64,000 nucleotides of DNA from UBA4465 sp002292365 (GTDB taxonomy: Bacteria > Bacteroidota > Bacteroidia > Cytophagales > Cyclobacteriaceae): contig CALSQY010000003.1 of assembly GCA_943788615.1 (NCBI GenBank), positions 62,001-126,000 of the forward strand. The letters are read 5' to 3'. This document shows, piece by piece, positions 24,863-34,953 of this stretch (positions within the stretch are counted from its first letter, which is position 1; each line of letters starts with the position of its first letter). Below the pieces are notes generated by a model. The model searched no databases and was not told where the DNA came from. It worked only from the letters and a program-made list of their open reading frames with translations. The position numbers and the translations under genes are program-made.

Positions 24863-26158
24863 ATGAGAATAGCTATTTTTTTAACTTCGCTTTTTTTGAG
24901 ACTTATTGTTCACTCACAGTCCTTGCCTATAGATTTTGAGACGACCATCAGCACTTCTGATTTTGTTGATTTTGATGGAGGGATAGCCTCAGTTTTAGAA
25001 AATCCACAGGCTGAGGGGATCAATACAAGTACCCATGTTGCCAAAATAATCAGATCAGATGGAGCCATTTGGGCAGGGAGTAAAATAGCATTAGAAACCA
25101 ATCTAGATTTCAGTACGTTAAATTCCATTTCGATGAAAGTTTACACTACTGCTCCAGTGGGAACTATCGTTAAATTTAAATTGGAAGGAGCGGCCGGTGC
25201 TGCAGAGAGGGATGTTGAAACTACGGTATCTAGTCAATGGGAGGTCTTGACCTGGGACTTCACAGGAGAGCCTTCAAATTTTAATTTTATTGTTTTCATG
25301 TTTGATTTTGGAAATGTGGGTGATGGATCGGCCACTTCAACATTTTTATTTGATGACATTGAGCAGTGGTTTGGAGGGACTCAAATAGATCTGCCTTTAG
25401 ATTTCGAAGGCACCTCCGTGAACTATAAAATGACTGATTTTGGGGGGAATGAGTCTTTGTTAGCAGATGATCCAATGAATTCTGAAAATAAGGTAATGCA
25501 AGTTATAAAAACCAGTACAGCAGCCACTTGGGCTGGAACGACGCTGGGTACCCCTTCGGGCTTTGCAAGCCCTATTCCGCTCTCCTTGACAGATTCAAAA
25601 ATAATCGTCAAAGTATGGTCACCGGCAGCGGGTACACCTATTCGTTTGAAAGTAGAAGATGCTAATGATCCTACCCATACTTGTGAAACAGAAACAAACA
25701 CTACAGTTACCAAAGAATGGGAAGTATTAACGTTTGACTTTGTTGATCAAGCACCAGGTACAGAGTTTTTAAGTATAGGCTTAGAGCGAGGATGGATTTA
25801 TAATAAGGCATCAATTTTTTTTAATTTTGGAACAGAGGGAGCTACAGTGGGGGCAAAGACCTATTATTTTGATGAGGTGAAGTTTGGTGAATCGATGGGA
25901 GGAAATACTGATGATGAAGAGACCATTCTGTCTCTCATGAGTCCATTAATGATGATTTATCCCAATCCAGCTCAAGATAGGATTCATATTCAAATGAGTG
26001 AGTTTAAAGGAGCCATTATTTATACTTTATCAGGAAAGAGTGTATTCAAGACTAAAGAAAAGTATATTGATCTGACGAATATGAGTGAAGGTATTTATAT
26101 CATACAGTTGGAGAATAACAGTGGAGCCAAGGAGCAGTTTAAATTAATAAAAAACTAG
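24863..26158 (+). CDS. T9SS-secreted protein with two carbohydrate-binding-like domains, 431 aa
   Basis: Signal peptide MRIAIFLTSLFLRLIVHSQ. Two homologous beta-sandwich domains follow (about 22-170 and 175-345): each opens with LPIDFETT or LPLDFEGTS, has VAKIIRSDGAIWAGSKI or VMQVIKTSTAATWAGTTL, a middle VKVWSPAAGTPIRLKVED-like strand pair, EWEVLTFDFV-like strand and a terminal FLFDDIEQW or YYFDEVKFG. This jelly-roll pattern is shared with carbohydrate-binding modules next to glycosidases. The last 75 residues are a type A T9SS sorting tail: IYPNPAQDRIHIQ, YTLSGKSVF, DLTNMSEGIYIIQLEN and a KLIKN end. The protein is therefore exported through the type IX system and attached to or released from the cell surface, probably to bind polysaccharide. 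No catalytic domain is present. Confidence 0.85.
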   Translation: MRIAIFLTSLFLRLIVHSQSLPIDFETTISTSDFVDFDGGIASVLENPQAEGINTSTHVAKIIRSDGAIWAGSKIALETNLDFSTLNSISMKVYTTAPVGTIVKFKLEGAAGAAERDVETTVSSQWEVLTWDFTGEPSNFNFIVFMFDFGNVGDGSATSTFLFDDIEQWFGGTQIDLPLDFEGTSVNYKMTDFGGNESLLADDPMNSENKVMQVIKTSTAATWAGTTLGTPSGFASPIPLSLTDSKIIVKVWSPAAGTPIRLKVEDANDPTHTCETETNTTVTKEWEVLTFDFVDQAPGTEFLSIGLERGWIYNKASIFFNFGTEGATVGAKTYYFDEVKFGESMGGNTDDEETILSLMSPLMMIYPNPAQDRIHIQMSEFKGAIIYTLSGKSVFKTKEKYIDLTNMSEGIYIIQLENNSGAKEQFKLIKN

Positions 26159-26340
26159 GAAGATCGTTGTTTACATAAATAATAGAGGCATATATTTGCA
26201 ACTATATTATTTTTATTTTTATCTTACCCCTTATTTCGATCATGAACCATTCTTAATATAACTGAGCATACACAATCGATTGTCTGTTCACGATTGAAGT
26301 TAAATTATAATAACAAAAACAGTAAAGTACATTAAATATC

Positions 26341-28080
26341 ATGATCAATAAGCTAGTTACGATATTATTAAGCTTGTTATGCTTTGAAAGTTTTTCTCAG
26401 GAGCCCGTAAAACCAATACATCAGAAAAAGGTTTTTCAAAAAGATGGTAACATCTATGTGCAAAAGCAAATGCCGCTTTACCTTAAGTTCAGCGTAGAAC
26501 CTGACGGGGAAAACTATAATTTTCATAGTAAAGGGACACCTGATTTTGCCGATCCAATGTACTTGGATACGGAAGGAATAAATTTCATTCGAAGTAAATG
26601 GGCAGTAAATAAAGATACAAAGAGAACAAAAAGTCCTCAAGAGGAAATTTTGTATGAAATTTATGCTGATGGAGTTCCTCCCACCTCCAAAATAAAATTT
26701 TCTGGAGCCCCTAGTTTCACTAAAGAAGGAGTCACGTATTATGGTCAAGGCTTGCAAATATCGTTATCGTCTCAAGATTGGATATCAGGTGTTCAACAGA
26801 CTTATTTTGCCCTAAACGGAGGATATCAAAATTACAATGTAAGTTTGAAACCTGACATGGAAAGAGATTATACCGTCTATTTCTACGCAACTGATAATGT
26901 TGGTAACGTCGAAAATACTCAAAGCACAAATTTTGTCTCAGATTTGAGCCCGCCGTCTACCTCTAAATATTTTGAAGGAAGAGTATATGAAAGAAATGTT
27001 ATGTCACCCAATACTCGTATCCTATTTTCTGGCAATGATGACTTATCTGGAGTTAAAGAAACTCATGCGTATTTTAACGAAGGGACAGACAGAATTACGG
27101 AAAAAATTAATTTTAGAAGCCTTGAGGACGGTGAGCATACTGTTAAGTATTACTCGATCGATAACGTAGAAAATAAAGAGCGAATAAACACATTTGACTT
27201 TTACCTTGATAAAATTCCACCCAAAACTGAAGTAATGATCACCGGTGACAGGTACAAAGCATCCAGCAACGTTAATTATGTCTCAAAGAGAACTTTGATA
27301 ACCCTCACTAGTGACGATAATAAGTCCGGAGTTGACGCAGTTTACTACCGAGTGAATGGTTCAAGAAAATCTATCTATGGTGAAAATATTCTTCTACCTA
27401 CCATGTCTGGATTAGATACCATTAGTTACTATGCCGAAGATAGAGTAGGTAACATGTCAAAGGAGGAATACCTATTTGTTCACATGGACAATGACGCGCC
27501 TATTACGAATATTGAGTTTGGATCACCGCAATTTTACAAAGCACAAGTGTTATATGTCACAAGCAAAACAAAAATTAATTTCTATCCATCGGATAATGGT
27601 TCTGGCACAAGTACAACTTTATTTGCTATTGATGAAGGTCAAAATAGTGAATATGAAGCAGAGTTTAGCGTAAATGGAGAGGGTATTCATTCGGTCAGTT
27701 TTTTTTCAACAGACAATGTTAATAATGAAGAGAGAGTAATAGTTTCACGTTTTCATATTGACAACACACCACCAAGGATAGACTACTCTTTTAGTGTTGA
27801 AGCGTCATCAGAGATTGATGATGAAATAGGTCGATTTAAATTATATCCTTCTTACACAGCTATGTTTTTAAGTGCCACAGATAAAGATGTCGGAACAGAA
27901 AATATTTTCTATTCTATTGATAACGGTCCTTTATTGAAACTCGATAACAGGCAAAGTGTAGATCTTTCTGAAATTAATAGGTCTAATAACAAGCGTCTTG
28001 TTCGATTAAAAATAATAGCTGAAGATAAGCTAGGTAATAGATCAGAGAGAGAAGCTATATTCTATATAGATGGGGTTTGA
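26341..28080 (+). CDS. OmpL47-type repeat protein, 579 aa
   Basis: Signal peptide of about 19 residues (MINKLVTILLSLLCFESFS). After a unique N-terminal part (20-115), five or so repeats of about 85-95 residues fill the rest. Each has a Pro-rich entry (DGVPPTSKIKFSG; LSPPSTSKYF; KIPPKTEVMITG; NDAPITNIEFG; NTPPRIDYSF), a middle S-G-V/T-x-x-x-x-Y-A-x-N/D-x-G strand and a closing YYSIDNVENKE or FYATDNVGNVE strand. This is the OmpL47-type beta domain pattern, which occurs in surface proteins that bind matrix or polysaccharide. No T9SS tail is visible. It lies 182 bp after the T9SS cargo gene on the same strand, but with no clear operon link. Confidence 0.8.
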   Translation: MINKLVTILLSLLCFESFSQEPVKPIHQKKVFQKDGNIYVQKQMPLYLKFSVEPDGENYNFHSKGTPDFADPMYLDTEGINFIRSKWAVNKDTKRTKSPQEEILYEIYADGVPPTSKIKFSGAPSFTKEGVTYYGQGLQISLSSQDWISGVQQTYFALNGGYQNYNVSLKPDMERDYTVYFYATDNVGNVENTQSTNFVSDLSPPSTSKYFEGRVYERNVMSPNTRILFSGNDDLSGVKETHAYFNEGTDRITEKINFRSLEDGEHTVKYYSIDNVENKERINTFDFYLDKIPPKTEVMITGDRYKASSNVNYVSKRTLITLTSDDNKSGVDAVYYRVNGSRKSIYGENILLPTMSGLDTISYYAEDRVGNMSKEEYLFVHMDNDAPITNIEFGSPQFYKAQVLYVTSKTKINFYPSDNGSGTSTTLFAIDEGQNSEYEAEFSVNGEGIHSVSFFSTDNVNNEERVIVSRFHIDNTPPRIDYSFSVEASSEIDDEIGRFKLYPSYTAMFLSATDKDVGTENIFYSIDNGPLLKLDNRQSVDLSEINRSNNKRLVRLKIIAEDKLGNRSEREAIFYIDGV

Positions 28081-28939
28081 TACTTTAAGTATCGAACGTC
28101 ACAATTGGTGAATTTCTTTTAGTTAATTCAGATTTTATTTCTTTTTTCAATATTAAAAGAAAGAGAAGCATCTCCCATATTGTCTTTGGTTAATCACAAT
28201 TTCTGATATAAGTTGAAATAATTTCAAAATATCTATCGATGTCAAAGTTGTTTTAGTGAAATCATTAAATAGCTAGAATTTTGAATTCACAATAATTTCG
28301 TAAAGTTGAGAGAGTGGCTCATTCATGTTTATAAAATATGTAATGCATTCAGAATAAAAATCCTGAAGGTCTGACAAGTTTACCTAAGATTAAGTGTCAT
28401 CAGATCTACTTTACTTTCTGATTTCTTTTTGACTAAATCTCACTAATTAAAAGGTAATTTCTATTTATATATTGTTTTTTAATTTCTCACCTTAACTTTA
28501 AAATTATATCTTAATTGTTCTAAGATAAGGTAATAAAAACTTTATTCTATTGTGATTTCTCTAGGTTAATAGCAGCTAAACGATAGGTTGTTAGGTAAAT
28601 TCTGTTCAGTAAAAATTAATCTATATTAATAACCAACTATTATAGTTATTTAAAAAATGATTGGCTGTGGTTTGAGTTGATTGTGGTGGCTAAGCACATA
28701 TATTTATCACCTCATCTATTGATAATACCGGGGTATTCATCTGTACATATTATGAACAATTTGAAAATAATGCTATGATTTTCTTTATTGAGGATTTTGA
28801 TAGCGCTCTACTGTAAGTAGCGACAGTTTTTGTTTTTTGAGGTATAAACGTTATCTTCCTTGAGAAATATCAGCTAAAGCAATGATTATATTATTTGTAC
28901 GTATTCAAGTAATTGATACATTCAATTAACCACTTCTTT
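28081..28939. other. long intergenic stretch, nothing recognised
   Basis: More than 800 bp without a supported gene. Two overlapping short plus-strand frames near 28640..28820 lack starts. A weak hairpin (ACTGT/ACAGT, near 28810..28828) followed by T residues could be a terminator. Otherwise this is very AT-rich spacer that probably contains the promoter of the next gene. Confidence 0.35.
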
Positions 28940-31900
28940 ATGTTTAAATCCCCATTTTTCCGACGAATCAGTTGGCTTCTAATTATTACTTGCGGCCTCT
29001 TTCCCGACATCTTAGCGGCACAATCCATTGACCCAGTGGATTATCAAGATTTAGACTATCGTATGATTGGTCCTTTTCGGGCCAGTAGAACCGTAGGAGG
29101 GACTGGTGTGCCTTCTCAACCCAATATCTTTTACATGGGGGTGAACAATGGTGGTGTTTGGAAAACCGATGATTTTGGACGCACATGGAATCCGATATTC
29201 GATGATGCCCCTACCGGATCTATTGGGGATATCGCCGTAGCAGAGAGTCAGCCTGAGGTTCTTTACGTAGGTACTGGTGAAGGCCTACATCGTCCAGATT
29301 TGGGTGTCGGAGACGGTATTTTTAAAAGTATCGATGGAGGAAAAAGTTGGACACATATCGGATTATCAGATGTACAGCAGGTAGGCCGTGTGATCATTCA
29401 TCCTACCCAACCAGAACTTGTTTTTGTAGCAGGTTTGGGACATCCTTATGGTTCCAATGAAGAACGGGGCGTATTTAAAACAGATGATGGAGGCAAGAAT
29501 TGGCGTAAGGTACTTTATCTTGATGAGCATACCGGTGCGATACAGGTAGAGTTTGATCCGAATAATCCTAAAATACTATTTGCAGATATGTGGCAACATC
29601 AGGAAGGACCCTGGGAAAATGCCAATTGGTCAGGTCCTAATAGTGGTTTGTATAAGTCGACAGATGGTGGTGAACATTGGAGAAAAATAGAAAAGGGATT
29701 GCCAGGGGCTGAGCAAGGTTTAGGCAGGATAGGGTTCACCATTGCACCCAGCAATTCAAATCTTATGTTTGCTCTAGTAGATGCACGCGAATCAGGTGGA
29801 CTTTACAAAAGTATAGACGGGGGAGAAAGTTGGTTTTTTTTACATGGCAATAAAAGGCTTTGGGGTCGAGGAGGAGACTTTGCTGAAATTAAAGTACATC
29901 CCAAAGATCCTGATAGATTGTATGTGGGTAATGTAGCTTCCTATACCTCTTCTGACGGAGGGAAAACATGGAGTTCTCTGAAAGGAGCTCCGGGTGGAGA
30001 TGATTACCACCGCATTTGGATCAATCCAAATTTCCCTGATATTATGTTATTCGTGGCCGACCAAGGCGCCATCGTTACGGTAAATGCTGGAAGAACTTGG
30101 AGTTCTTGGTACAATCAACCCACGGCCCAACTTTATCATGTTGCCACAGATAAGGACTTTCCTTATATGGTTTATGGAGGTCAGCAGGAAAGTGGAGCCA
30201 TCGGCATTGCGAGCAGAGGAGATGGGGGTCAAATTAGTTTTAGAGAATTTATGGGTATTGGTGCTGATGAGTATGCATACGTAGCTCCAGATCCCAAAGA
30301 TCCCAATATCATTTATGGGGGTCGTGTCACCCGATTCAATAAATTGACGGGTCAATCTCAAAGCATCACACCTGAGACCGTACGTTCAGGAGATTATCGG
30401 TTTGTAAGGACCCTACCATTGATGTTTCATCCCGCGGACGATAATGTACTTTTATTTGCCACCAATGTATTGTGGCAAACTACCAATGAAGGTCAAAGTT
30501 GGGAAGTCATCAGTCCTGATTTGACTTACGAACAACCTGAAGTACCTGCCAGTGTAGGTATTTACAAGACCAAAGAGATGGAAAAGATGTCCCGTAGAGG
30601 GGTTATTTATTCACTCGGCCCATCTCCATTGGCAGCTCATATTATTTGGGCAGGCACTGATGACGGTCGCGTCCAATTAACTAAGGATGGCGGTGTAAAC
30701 TGGCAGGACGTCACGCCACCCCAAATCTCATCATGGGATAAAGTTACTCAAATAGACGCCAGTTATTTTGATGAAAACACGGCTTATATTGCCATTAATG
30801 CAATAAGAAAAGATGATATGGCGCCTTATATTTATAAAACTCATGATGCTGGTAAAAACTGGAAATTGGTTACCGAAGGCCTACCTTCAAACGGTCCTGT
30901 CAATGTAGTGAGGGCTGACCCAAAGCAAGTGGGTTTGTTGTTTGCAGGAACCGAGAGAGCCGTATACTTTTCTGTTGATGAGGGAGCTCATTGGCAATCA
31001 CTTCGTAATAACATGCCTGCCACCTCCATCAGGGACTTGGTGATTCATGAGGATGACCTGGTGGTAGGGACCCATGGCCGTTCTATATGGATTTTAGATA
31101 ATATAGCGCCCTTACGAGAATTGATAAAGACGCAAAAGGAGTTTATTCAATTATTTACACCTTCCTTAGCGACCCGAGTGAGAGATAATATGTTCTATGA
31201 CACTCCGCTACCACCTGAAGAGCCCACCGGACAAAATCCTCCCGATGGTGCTATTTTAGATTATCACCTTGCGGCAGATGCAAGTTCAGTACAACTAGAG
31301 ATACTGCATCAAGATGGAAAGGTTATAAGAAGTTATGCGAGCGATGATTTACCAGTAAATGTTGACACCACTAGCCAACGCCATCCAACCTATTGGATGC
31401 GGCGGGTCCAAAAATTGGGAACGAGTGCTGGCCATCATCGTTTTATATGGGATTTAAAATATGCACCACCTAGGGGGGCTGAGGCTTCTTATTCTATCGC
31501 TGCTGTTTATAAGAATACACCCAGTGGTCCATTTGGTCCTATGGTTAATCCAGGACGTTATCGTGTCCGTCTTACGGTTGATGGTGAGGTTACCGAAAAA
31601 CCTTTGGTCTTGCGTATGGATCCTCGGGTGTCAATCAGTGCGGCGGCCTTACAGTCCCAGCATGACTTAAGCATGGCATGTTATCAGGCCTATCATGAAT
31701 TACAACAAATGGCTGAAAATATTGTCACACAAAAGAAACCATCCTTGACTACTTTGGCTTTGCTAGGTACAGGTAGTCCACGTGATCAGGATGTTTTGTA
31801 TGGTAGCATTCGTGCAGTTTCTCCAGAAAAAGAAACTATTATAGGTCTTCAAAATAAATTAATTTATATGATGAATGTACTGCAATCGGCAGATATCAAC

Positions 31901-31984
31901 CCAACATCACAAGCTCAAAATGGGGTTAAATATTTATTAGATGTAGTAGTAACTTTGAAAGTTAGGTTGAATAAAGGATATTGA
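28940..31984 (+). CDS. BNR/sortilin-like beta-propeller protein, 1014 aa
   Basis: ATG 28940 is preferred over an in-frame TTG nine codons upstream; it starts MFKSPFFRRISWLLIITCG with a signal peptide ending in AAQ. Residues about 30-760 are built of BNR/VPS10-type propeller blades with the recurrent S/T-x-D-G-G-x-x-W Asp-box: FKSIDGGKSW, FKTDDGGKNW, YKSTDGGEHW, YKSIDGGESW, TSSDGGKTW, LTKDGGVNW and YKTHDAGKNW. The N-terminal IGPFRASRTVGGTG and GGVWKTDDFGRTW are typical of the roughly 1000-residue family often labelled glycosyl hydrolase or sortilin-like in Bacteroidota. The C-terminal 250 residues (from about 770) form an alpha/beta-rich domain with PPDGAILDYHL and NPGRYRVRLTVDG. Substrate not established; probably a periplasmic or surface enzyme or binding protein. 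Confidence 0.85.
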   Translation: MFKSPFFRRISWLLIITCGLFPDILAAQSIDPVDYQDLDYRMIGPFRASRTVGGTGVPSQPNIFYMGVNNGGVWKTDDFGRTWNPIFDDAPTGSIGDIAVAESQPEVLYVGTGEGLHRPDLGVGDGIFKSIDGGKSWTHIGLSDVQQVGRVIIHPTQPELVFVAGLGHPYGSNEERGVFKTDDGGKNWRKVLYLDEHTGAIQVEFDPNNPKILFADMWQHQEGPWENANWSGPNSGLYKSTDGGEHWRKIEKGLPGAEQGLGRIGFTIAPSNSNLMFALVDARESGGLYKSIDGGESWFFLHGNKRLWGRGGDFAEIKVHPKDPDRLYVGNVASYTSSDGGKTWSSLKGAPGGDDYHRIWINPNFPDIMLFVADQGAIVTVNAGRTWSSWYNQPTAQLYHVATDKDFPYMVYGGQQESGAIGIASRGDGGQISFREFMGIGADEYAYVAPDPKDPNIIYGGRVTRFNKLTGQSQSITPETVRSGDYRFVRTLPLMFHPADDNVLLFATNVLWQTTNEGQSWEVISPDLTYEQPEVPASVGIYKTKEMEKMSRRGVIYSLGPSPLAAHIIWAGTDDGRVQLTKDGGVNWQDVTPPQISSWDKVTQIDASYFDENTAYIAINAIRKDDMAPYIYKTHDAGKNWKLVTEGLPSNGPVNVVRADPKQVGLLFAGTERAVYFSVDEGAHWQSLRNNMPATSIRDLVIHEDDLVVGTHGRSIWILDNIAPLRELIKTQKEFIQLFTPSLATRVRDNMFYDTPLPPEEPTGQNPPDGAILDYHLAADASSVQLEILHQDGKVIRSYASDDLPVNVDTTSQRHPTYWMRRVQKLGTSAGHHRFIWDLKYAPPRGAEASYSIAAVYKNTPSGPFGPMVNPGRYRVRLTVDGEVTEKPLVLRMDPRVSISAAALQSQHDLSMACYQAYHELQQMAENIVTQKKPSLTTLALLGTGSPRDQDVLYGSIRAVSPEKETIIGLQNKLIYMMNVLQSADINPTSQAQNGVKYLLDVVVTLKVRLNKGY

Positions 31985-32142
31985 TCGTTGATGAAAGTGA
32001 TGAAACGAGTCTGTTTTTTTAAAAAAGCATTAATGATTTTAGCCTAAATAATAGAATCCATTTGGGTCCTAAAATATAATAGCCAATCATGTTAATTATA
32101 TTATTCTTGCTCAGATATTTCAATATTACATATTTTTTCAAT

Positions 32143-32683
32143 TTATGGACTGACCGAGCTCCGAGGGCCAGATACGCCAAAATCGTTTCGATCAACCCTT
32201 CCCGTGATCTGAAACCCTGCTTTATTGAGGTTATCTCGGATTTTGGCTGAGCTTATGTGGTTTGCGTTTAAAGCTACTTCCTTTGTGTTACCTTTCATGG
32301 TCTAATCACCCACTACTTTGTAGATGTTTTACATGATTTGATAAACGTTTTGCTTATGATGCTGATCTTCGGATGATTTTTTATGTCAAAAAATCAAGAG
32401 TTTTCAAATGCTCATCGGGATCTTCAGCACAGTTGCTGATACTACAAACTTGAGCTTTGAAGCTTATTCGAGTGCCAATAAAATCTACAGATCTTCCACT
32501 TTCCACTTCAAATCCTATGAATCTTCCATGGACAAATGAGATGCCAGAACGCTTGGCATTAAACATGATACTGGAGCGATTGGAACCTATTTTCCAGATT
32601 TGAGCATGAGCAGTAGTGCTCAAAAAAAGGATCAATAGCAATGTGTATAATTGGCTTTTTTGTTTTTTTTGATATGTTGGCAA
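32143..32683 (-). pseudogene. decayed YceI-family protein
   Basis: The open part (32381..32683) starts at TTG and encodes LLLILFLSTTAHAQ, WKIGSNRSSIMFNAKRSG, SFVHGRFIGF and SISNCAEDPDEHLK, the first half of a YceI lipocalin-like domain. The second half follows in other frames: FDIKNHPKISIISKTFIKSC, a TAG, then TMKGNTKEVALNANHI and NKAGFQITGRVDRNDFGVSG, ending at TAA 32143..32145. YceI proteins are periplasmic isoprenoid or polyisoprenoid carriers of about 180-200 residues; the restored length here fits. Two frame changes and two nonsense codons make it clearly dead. Confidence 0.8.
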
Positions 32684-32819
32684 TATAACCTTTTGTTGAG
32701 CTTTTTTATCAACTCTTATAGGTGCTTAACTCAAAGTAGGGCAATCAATGGTTATCTCTCATAATATGGGATTAGCTCCTGTAATTCCAGTAAATGGTTA
32801 CTTGAAAATCAGCAGGTAT

Positions 32820-32858
32820 AAAAAAGTCTTTAACTATAGTTAAAGACTTTTTTTATGT
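32820..32858 (-). terminator. bidirectional rho-independent terminator
   Basis: A perfect 26-bp palindrome (32824..32849; half-site AAGTCTTTAACTA) has A-run on one side and T-run on the other, so it can act on both strands. It lies 20 bp beyond the stop of the minus-strand gene at 32878..33402. Confidence 0.85.
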
Positions 32859-32877
32859 GTTTTTTGGGTTAGACTGT

Positions 32878-33402
32878 CTATTCTCCAGGAGCTTGTACTC
32901 TTTCGTTTACATAAAAAAGTTGAACTTTCCCATCAACAATGAGTGCGTCATGCACCTGGTTAAGTTTGATCTCTGTTTCGTCCGCTGTTAGGGTAAGATC
33001 GTGTCCCGAGGTGATCCATTGATATAATTTCCCCTCTTTGTTTGTGTACTCATTGGCAATCATATACTTGGTGGTCCATTTAGGATTATTCTCGACAAAC
33101 CACTTAGATAGAAAAGCAATGTGCGCATCAGATCCGTCGATCAATTCACCAGTTGGTGCGTAAGCTTTGAAATTTTCTACGGAATTCAAGTTACGAATGG
33201 CTGTGGTATCTTTTTCATTATGAGCTTTAATATAATTTTCCCAAACTTGAATAGTTGATTTTGAATCACTATACAAGGCAATTTTACTTCCATCCTCAGT
33301 GATTTGATATCCGATTTCGTTCGGAACGATTTCTTTTTCTGCTTTTTTAGCGGGCTCGCATGCGAATGCAATGACTAATAAAATGAATATTAATTTTTTC
33401 AT
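32878..33402 (-). CDS. NTF2-like lipoprotein, 174 aa
   Basis: Signal MKKLIFILLVIAFAC with Cys15 lipidated. A charged linker (EPAKKAEKEIVPNE) is followed by an NTF2-like domain at about 48-170: STIQVWENYIKAHNEKDTTA (helix 1), NLNSVENFKAYAPTGELIDG, IAFLSKWFVENNPKW, YTNKEGKLYQWITSGHDLTL and a C-terminal DALIVDGKVQLFYVNERVQ. The G-H-D in the penultimate strand matches the ligand-facing position of SnoaL-type proteins. A periplasm- or outer-membrane-facing binding protein or small enzyme is likely, ligand unknown. Terminated by the palindrome at 32824..32849. Confidence 0.78.
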   Translation of the reverse strand: MKKLIFILLVIAFACEPAKKAEKEIVPNEIGYQITEDGSKIALYSDSKSTIQVWENYIKAHNEKDTTAIRNLNSVENFKAYAPTGELIDGSDAHIAFLSKWFVENNPKWTTKYMIANEYTNKEGKLYQWITSGHDLTLTADETEIKLNQVHDALIVDGKVQLFYVNERVQAPGE

Positions 33403-33918
33403 AAGTTGATTTTTATTTTAGTAAGCTGTTAAATTATTTATTTTTTATACTCTTTCCAAAAGAATATATTTATTCTAGGTAAGATCCCATTAATGATGAT
33501 CTTGAGAGGGAATTGAAATTATTCTCAAGATAAAGTCATTGATCAGGTAGTAATCTTAGAGATGCTGTAGTTAAATAGTCAATGTCTAGACTTGATGAGT
33601 ATAAAAGTGCTCCTCACACTTCAAGCGTTGCGCTAATTTTTTAAAAGAAGGGGACGACGTACCCTTTCTTGGGATTTTAGCATTTTTATTCTAAAGAGGA
33701 AGATTACAAAAAAGGTATATTCTATTTGTTTCTGGTTTATTAAGATTCTTTGCATACCTATCTTTATAAAGTGGCCTTAAAATTCTACAATACCCTTATG
33801 GCTCTTCTTGGATTACATATTTCTAGTATTTTCATGGAAAGTATTAAGATTTGATTTATCAAGCAAGGTTTAGAATCAAATTTCTAGCTAGACTAATTTT
33901 TTTGAGCAAGCAAAAACA
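33403..33918. other. intergenic stretch, nothing recognised
   Basis: About 515 bp of AT-rich sequence upstream of one minus-strand gene and downstream of another. No open frame with coding character and no clear hairpin. Confidence 0.3.
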
Positions 33919-34953
33919 TTAGTAGTCCCTGGCACAACGAAATCCTGTATGGTTGGACCCTGAATCTTTGCTAGTACTCATTCGTCTTGAAACGCGATAA
34001 CCACTGCAGTAGCTTTCATTACAAAGAAAGGAACCCCCACGGATAATGTGTTTAGGAGCATAGGGCTCTCTGGGATCGTTGTATTGCTTGGATCCATTGG
34101 GATTGTTTATGATGCCTTTACTTTTATCAAGAGCATAGCTAGTGACATCATATCTATCTTGACACCATTCCCAGACGTTTCCAGCCATGTCATATAGCCC
34201 ATAACCATTGGAAGGGAAAGAGCCCACAGGCGACGTGCCGAAATAGCCATCTTGAAGGAGGTTTTTATAGGGAAAAATACCTTGCCAAAAATTAGCTTTT
34301 TCGGCGGCAATTTCTATTGGATCATTCCCCCATGGATATTTATCCATTGTTCCCCCTGAGGCTGCCCATTCCCATTCGGCCTCGGTAGGCAGTCGCTTAC
34401 CGGCCCACCGAGCATACGCATGTGCATCTTCGTAAGCGACATGAACTACGGGATGATCCATTCTCTCGTGAATTGTACTTCCGGGACCTTCTGGCTGTCG
34501 CCAATGGGCACCGATGGTCCAATGCCACCATTGTGAGTAATCCATGAGGTCAACCGGACCGCTTGTTTCTTTGAAAACCAAAGAACCTGCCTTTAATATA
34601 ACATCGGCAGGTTTGGGAGTCCCCTCAGGTAATTGGACTTTGATCTTATCCCAATCGATGTCTTTTTCTGCTACGGTAACATATCCTGTAGCTGTGATGA
34701 ATTGATCGAATTCAGCATTGGAGACTTCATGCAGATCCATATAAAAAGGATCAATTGAGACTTTATGTTGGGGAAATTCATCTGGATAGGCTTGATTAGA
34801 TCGACCTCCCATGGTAAAAGTACCTCCCGGAATGAGTATCATTTGAATCAATGGATCTGGATTCACAGTTTTATTTTTAATCTGCTGTTGACAATTTTGT
34901 GTGGTAAGGGAAAGTGCCATTACCCAAAAGCTAATCATTACTTTTTGTTTCAT
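33919..34953 (-). CDS. formylglycine-generating enzyme (SUMF1/FGE) homologue, 344 aa
   Basis: ATG 34953 begins MKQKVMISFWVMALSLT and a lipobox TQNC; the 14 codons upstream in frame are excluded. The FGE-sulfatase domain spans residues 45-340: FTMGGRS, EVSNAEFDQFITATGY, HPVVHVAYEDAHAYARWAGK, RLPTEAEWEWAASGG, YPWGN, GNVWEWCQDRYD, and IIRGGSFLCNESYCSGYR with Cys311 and Cys316. These two Cys match the copper-binding active pair of human FGE, so the enzyme should oxidise the Cys in a sulfatase CxPxR motif to formylglycine. Many related proteins lack the pair. No sulfatase gene is in the window, so the partner lies elsewhere. As a lipoprotein it would act on exported substrate. Confidence 0.88.
   Translation of the reverse strand: MKQKVMISFWVMALSLTTQNCQQQIKNKTVNPDPLIQMILIPGGTFTMGGRSNQAYPDEFPQHKVSIDPFYMDLHEVSNAEFDQFITATGYVTVAEKDIDWDKIKVQLPEGTPKPADVILKAGSLVFKETSGPVDLMDYSQWWHWTIGAHWRQPEGPGSTIHERMDHPVVHVAYEDAHAYARWAGKRLPTEAEWEWAASGGTMDKYPWGNDPIEIAAEKANFWQGIFPYKNLLQDGYFGTSPVGSFPSNGYGLYDMAGNVWEWCQDRYDVTSYALDKSKGIINNPNGSKQYNDPREPYAPKHIIRGGSFLCNESYCSGYRVSRRMSTSKDSGSNHTGFRCARDY

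Noticed and set aside
26377..26757. 126-codon minus-strand frame
   Set aside because: Complete overlap with the OmpL47-type gene, which has a signal peptide and clear repeats.
30047..30361. 104-codon minus-strand frame
   Set aside because: Shadow of the BNR/sortilin-like gene; the forward frame shows repeated Asp-box motifs.
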